Assembly: GCA_002254825.2 (NCBI GenBank)
Contig: NJEL02000030.1
Coordinates: forward strand, 1-16,970
Reading direction: 5' to 3'
Length of the DNA stretch: 16,970 bases
From: Methanosarcinales archaeon ex4572_44
Lineage (GTDB): Archaea > Halobacteriota > Methanosarcinia > Methanosarcinales > EX4572-44
In this document: one piece after another, positions 14,538 to 16,970 of the stretch
Numbering within the stretch: position 1 is the stretch's first letter
How the letters are laid out: each line of letters starts with the position of its first letter
Made by a program: the position numbers and the translations under genes
The notes under the pieces: model-generated
Seen by the model: the letters and a program-made list of their open reading frames with translations, nothing else
The model's database searches: none
Told to the model about the DNA's origin: nothing

Positions 14538-15437
14538 GTGATCGTTGCACAAGGCTTGAAAAAGTGCTTTGATGGATTTGTTGCAGTGGATGAAATAAGC
14601 TTTGCTGTTGAAAAAGGTGAAATATTCGGTTTCTTGGGTCCTAACGGTGCTGGAAAGACAACTACCATGAATATGATCCAGTGCATCTCTCCTAAAACGA
14701 GTGGAACGCTTGAAGTGATGGGGATGGATGTTAACACCCACCAGCGTGAAATAAAAAAGAATTTAGGAGTTGTGCCACAGGAGAACAATCTTGACCCTGA
14801 TTTCACAGTGTATGAAAACTTCCTCGCGTACTCGCGATATTTCAACATCCCGCGCGAGAGTGCTAAGAAAATAATAGATGAACTCTTAGATTTTGTTCAA
14901 CTGACCGAGAAAAAAGACACACTGATTGAACCGCTCTCTGGCGGGATGAAACGGCGATTGATACTCACAAGAGCCCTCATCAACAAACCCAAGATATTGA
15001 TTTTGGACGAGCCCACGGTAGGACTTGATCCACAGGCAAGACACCTCATTTGGGACAAAATTAAAAGCTTGAAATCACAGGGAGTGACGATCGTCCTCAC
15101 CACCCATTATCTTGACGAAGCAGCACGACTCTGCGATAGACTTGTGATCATGGATTATGGCAAAATACTTGTGGATGGAACACCCAACGACATAGTGAAA
15201 GAGTATATTGGAACAGATATCGTGGAAGCCGAAAACAATCCCAGTGTGATAGCGTGCCTGAAAAAACGTGCTGCAAGATTTGAAGCTCTTGGAGAGACCT
15301 TGCAGATCTATACAAACAACCCCCAGGAAATAACCTCAGCACTCTTGAAAGAATGCCCTCTCAGACCGATAACTGCCCGTTCAGCCTCACTCGAAGACGT
15401 CTTCTTAAGACTTACAGGAAAAAAACTCAGGGAGTGA
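14538..15437 (+). CDS. ABC exporter ATP-binding protein (DrrA/NodI type)
   Basis: The 299-residue ATPase has all nucleotide-binding motifs: Walker A GPNGAGKT (34-41), Q-loop Q81, signature LSGGM (133-137), Walker B ILILDEP (153-159) and switch H190. A C-terminal extension of about 80 residues ending SLEDVFLRLTGKKL is typical of ABC-2 drug, polysaccharide or lipid exporters. It starts at GTG 14538; an in-frame stop at 14520-14522 excludes a longer start, and no close ribosome binding site is visible. The permease follows after 7 nt, so the two form one transporter. The substrate is unknown. Its 5' half is G-rich on the coding strand and its 3' end C-rich. Confidence 0.9.
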   Translation: MIVAQGLKKCFDGFVAVDEISFAVEKGEIFGFLGPNGAGKTTTMNMIQCISPKTSGTLEVMGMDVNTHQREIKKNLGVVPQENNLDPDFTVYENFLAYSRYFNIPRESAKKIIDELLDFVQLTEKKDTLIEPLSGGMKRRLILTRALINKPKILILDEPTVGLDPQARHLIWDKIKSLKSQGVTIVLTTHYLDEAARLCDRLVIMDYGKILVDGTPNDIVKEYIGTDIVEAENNPSVIACLKKRAARFEALGETLQIYTNNPQEITSALLKECPLRPITARSASLEDVFLRLTGKKLRE

Positions 15438-15444
15438 AAAATTT

Positions 15445-16227
15445 TTGTCCTACTTTAAACTCCCAAAACTCACCACATTCGTGTGGAAGGTATGGCTCCG
15501 AAACAGGGACGTCTTCATGAAAACCTACAAAGTGAACTTCCTCCCACCCTTCATCGAACCACTACTATACCTATTCGCTCTCGGATTCGGACTCGGCACA
15601 TACATAGACACAATGGACGGCATATCCTACCCAAGATTCATAGCACCCGCACTAATATCCATCTCCATCATGAACTCAGCATTCTTCGAATGCACCTTCG
15701 GCTCATACGTACGCATGTACTATCAGAAAACCTTCGACGCCATAATCGCAACACCAGTAAGCATCGAAGAAGTGATAACAGGCGAACTCCTCTGGGGCGC
15801 AACAAAAAGCCTCATAAACGCAACAATCATGCTACCAGTGCTCACAGCCTTTAAACTAATAGAACTACCACACGCCCTACTGGTAATCCCCTTTGCCTTC
15901 ATTGCAGGCTTCCTCTTCGCATCCATCGGCATGTGCTTCACAGCAATCTCCCCGAACATATCCACCCTAAACTACCCAACATTCCTATTCATAACACCAA
16001 TGTTCCTCTTCAGCGGCACATTCTTCCCACTCCAACTACTCCCAGAACCCATACAATACTTCGCACTCATAGCACTGCCACTAACACACGTAGTCAGCAT
16101 CATACGCGCCCTAACCCTCGCAAACCTGAGCAGCTTTCTACTTGTCAATCTTGCATGGATACTGACCGTTTCACTGATCCTATTCGTACTATCAGTAAAC
16201 CTGATGAAGAAAAGACTAATCGTATAA
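15445..16227 (+). CDS. ABC-2 type permease (NodJ/DrrB type)
   Basis: The 260-residue protein shows six hydrophobic segments and the ABC-2 family pattern. MKTYKVNFLPPFIEPLLYLFALGFGLG is at the first helix, YQKTFDAIIATPVSIEEVI is the coupling helix region, and LFSGTFFPLQLLPEPIQYFALIALPLTH is before the last helices. It pairs with the ATPase just upstream, probably as a dimer, to export a hydrophobic or glycan-like compound. It starts with TTG at 15445, behind GGAG at about 10 nt. The coding strand is strikingly poor in G and rich in C and A; for example, by hand count 16021-16080 has 25 C and 4 G. Codons mainly end in A or C. The stop is 9 nt from the convergent DUF35 gene. Confidence 0.88.
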   Translation: MSYFKLPKLTTFVWKVWLRNRDVFMKTYKVNFLPPFIEPLLYLFALGFGLGTYIDTMDGISYPRFIAPALISISIMNSAFFECTFGSYVRMYYQKTFDAIIATPVSIEEVITGELLWGATKSLINATIMLPVLTAFKLIELPHALLVIPFAFIAGFLFASIGMCFTAISPNISTLNYPTFLFITPMFLFSGTFFPLQLLPEPIQYFALIALPLTHVVSIIRALTLANLSSFLLVNLAWILTVSLILFVLSVNLMKKRLIV

Positions 16228-16236
16228 ACAAACAAA

Positions 16237-16626
16237 TCAATTTTTAACAAATTTTGTGCCGTAGTATATCATTCCTTGTGCGCTTTCTTCACCTATTTTT
16301 CGGAATACTGATTGTACTCTCATTCCGATCTCTACCTCTTCTGGGTGGCATATTATCTGGCTCGTGAGTCTTGGTCCTTCGTCAAGCTCGACAATTCCGA
16401 GGACGTAGGGTGCCTGTGCCGTGATCTTCTCGGGAGGGTTTTGTATTATGGTGTAGGTTAGGAGTTTCCCCTCGCCTTTGAATTGGTGTGACTGGATTTT
16501 TCCTGTTCGCCTGCATTTGGGGCAGATTTTTCGTGGTGGGTAGTAATAGGTGTCGCATGTGGTGCAGTGTGTGCCCAGTAGGTTGTATCGATGCTTCAGT
16601 TTTCTCCAGAATCGTGGAACTGTCAA
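16237..16626 (-). CDS. DUF35 zinc-ribbon/OB-fold protein, partner of thiolase
   Basis: The 129-residue protein has a zinc ribbon, CTTC (21-24) and CPKC (35-38), in the typical HCTTCDTYYYPPRKICPKC context. An OB fold follows (GKLLTYTIIQNPPEKI, YVLGIVELDEGPRL). In methanogens the DUF35 protein bridges acetoacetyl-CoA thiolase and HMG-CoA synthase into one complex, passing the intermediate to start the mevalonate pathway. The upstream thiolase gene on the same strand supports this role. The start is TTG 16626: AGGTGA at 16635-16640 lies 8 nt before it, and no ATG is closer to the homologous start. Confidence 0.87.
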   Translation of the reverse strand: MTVPRFWRKLKHRYNLLGTHCTTCDTYYYPPRKICPKCRRTGKIQSHQFKGEGKLLTYTIIQNPPEKITAQAPYVLGIVELDEGPRLTSQIICHPEEVEIGMRVQSVFRKIGEESAQGMIYYGTKFVKN

Positions 16627-16634
16627 CTAATCTC

Positions 16635-16640
16635 TCACCT
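16635..16640 (-). promoter_or_regulatory. Ribosome binding site deciding the TTG start of DUF35
   Basis: AGGTGA on the minus strand is formed by the last sense codon and stop codon of the thiolase gene and stands 8 nt before the TTG start. The two genes are therefore translationally linked. Confidence 0.65.
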
Positions 16641-16970
16641 CTGTAGTATGTGGATTATGGCTGTTCCGCCGGATCCGCCGACGTTGTGTGTGAGCCCGAT
16701 CTCTGCGCCGTCCACTTGTCGTTTCCCCGCTTCTCCTCTGAGCTGTTCTGTGACTTCAACTGCTTGTTTTATTCCTGTTGCGCCAACTGGGTGGCCGCAT
16801 GCTTTGAGTCCACCTGAGGTGTTGATTGGGATCTCTCCATCGATTGCTGTTAGACCTTCTTCTGTTGCTATTCCGCCCTCGCCTTTTTTGAAGAATCCGA
16901 GGTCTTCTATTGCAAGGATCTCTGCAATGGTGAAACAGTCGTGGACTTCTGCGAGATCAACGTCTCTTGG
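16635..16970 (-). CDS. Acetyl-CoA C-acetyltransferase (thiolase), 3' part
   Basis: The last 111 codons are present; the 5' part lies beyond the right edge. The sequence contains [20 protein letters not shown], then [18 protein letters not shown] with the catalytic CGHP histidine, and [15 protein letters not shown] at the end. The HDCF variant, where bacterial thiolases often have NEAF, and the NVGGSG ending are typical of archaeal and SCP-x-like thiolases. It condenses two acetyl-CoA to acetoacetyl-CoA for isoprenoid lipid synthesis. The DUF35 gene follows after 8 nt. In many archaea the HMG-CoA synthase gene precedes this pair, so it is expected just outside the window. Confidence 0.88.
   Translation of the reverse strand, partial: PRDVDLAEVHDCFTIAEILAIEDLGFFKKGEGGIATEEGLTAIDGEIPINTSGGLKACGHPVGATGIKQAVEVTEQLRGEAGKRQVDGAEIGLTHNVGGSGGTAIIHILQR

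Noticed and set aside
1..16970. CRISPR array, insertion sequence, prophage or integron signals
   Set aside because: No regularly spaced repeats, transposase or integrase domains, or flanking terminal repeats were seen on either strand.

Overview
The window is archaeal and most likely comes from a methanogen or a related methane- or alkane-oxidising euryarchaeote. The evidence is methanogenesis marker protein 8 (DUF2099), a DUF2117 protein, a tetraether lipid synthase-type radical SAM enzyme, a PGF-CTERM surface protein, a two-gene RND/HAE3-type transporter with a COG1361 protein, and a thiolase plus DUF35 pair. Genes are preceded by TATA-like boxes and GGTG/GGAGG-type ribosome binding sites or by no ribosome binding site. 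Which order it belongs to cannot be settled from the sequence alone.

Layout, left to right. At 1-51 is the first codons of a minus-strand gene. At 242-4391 is a methanogen-marker neighbourhood: DUF2099 (-), a YkgJ-like cysteine-cluster protein (-), DUF2117 (+) and tetraether synthase (-). At 4665-5877 are a surface-anchored DUF7490-like PGF-CTERM protein and an overlapping two-helix membrane protein. At 6103-8757 are thiC (-), a CorA-family channel (+) whose GMN signature reads GTP, and a 60-residue membrane protein (-). A structured non-coding segment lies at 8815-8884. At 8984-10142 is purA (-), whose 3' end is disrupted: the C-terminal GPDR motif is in another frame. At 10310-13912 is a three-gene minus-strand operon of two half-size RND transporter genes (4-nt overlap) and a secreted COG1361/CARDB-type protein. 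Divergent from it are an Lrp/AsnC regulator (14009), an ABC ATPase and an ABC-2 permease (to 16227). Convergent with the permease are a DUF35 protein and the 3' end of a thiolase running off the right edge; in archaea this pair forms the entry complex of the mevalonate pathway.

The genes cover archaeal membrane and envelope work (tetraether formation, isoprenoid precursor entry, RND and ABC export, surface anchoring) together with thiamin and purine synthesis. I see no CRISPR array, insertion sequence, prophage, tRNA or rRNA, and no clear defence system. The least ordinary signals are a repeating within-gene GC-skew gradient, the purA lesion, the split transporter operon, palindromes of similar geometry at three promoters, and the structured segment near 8850.
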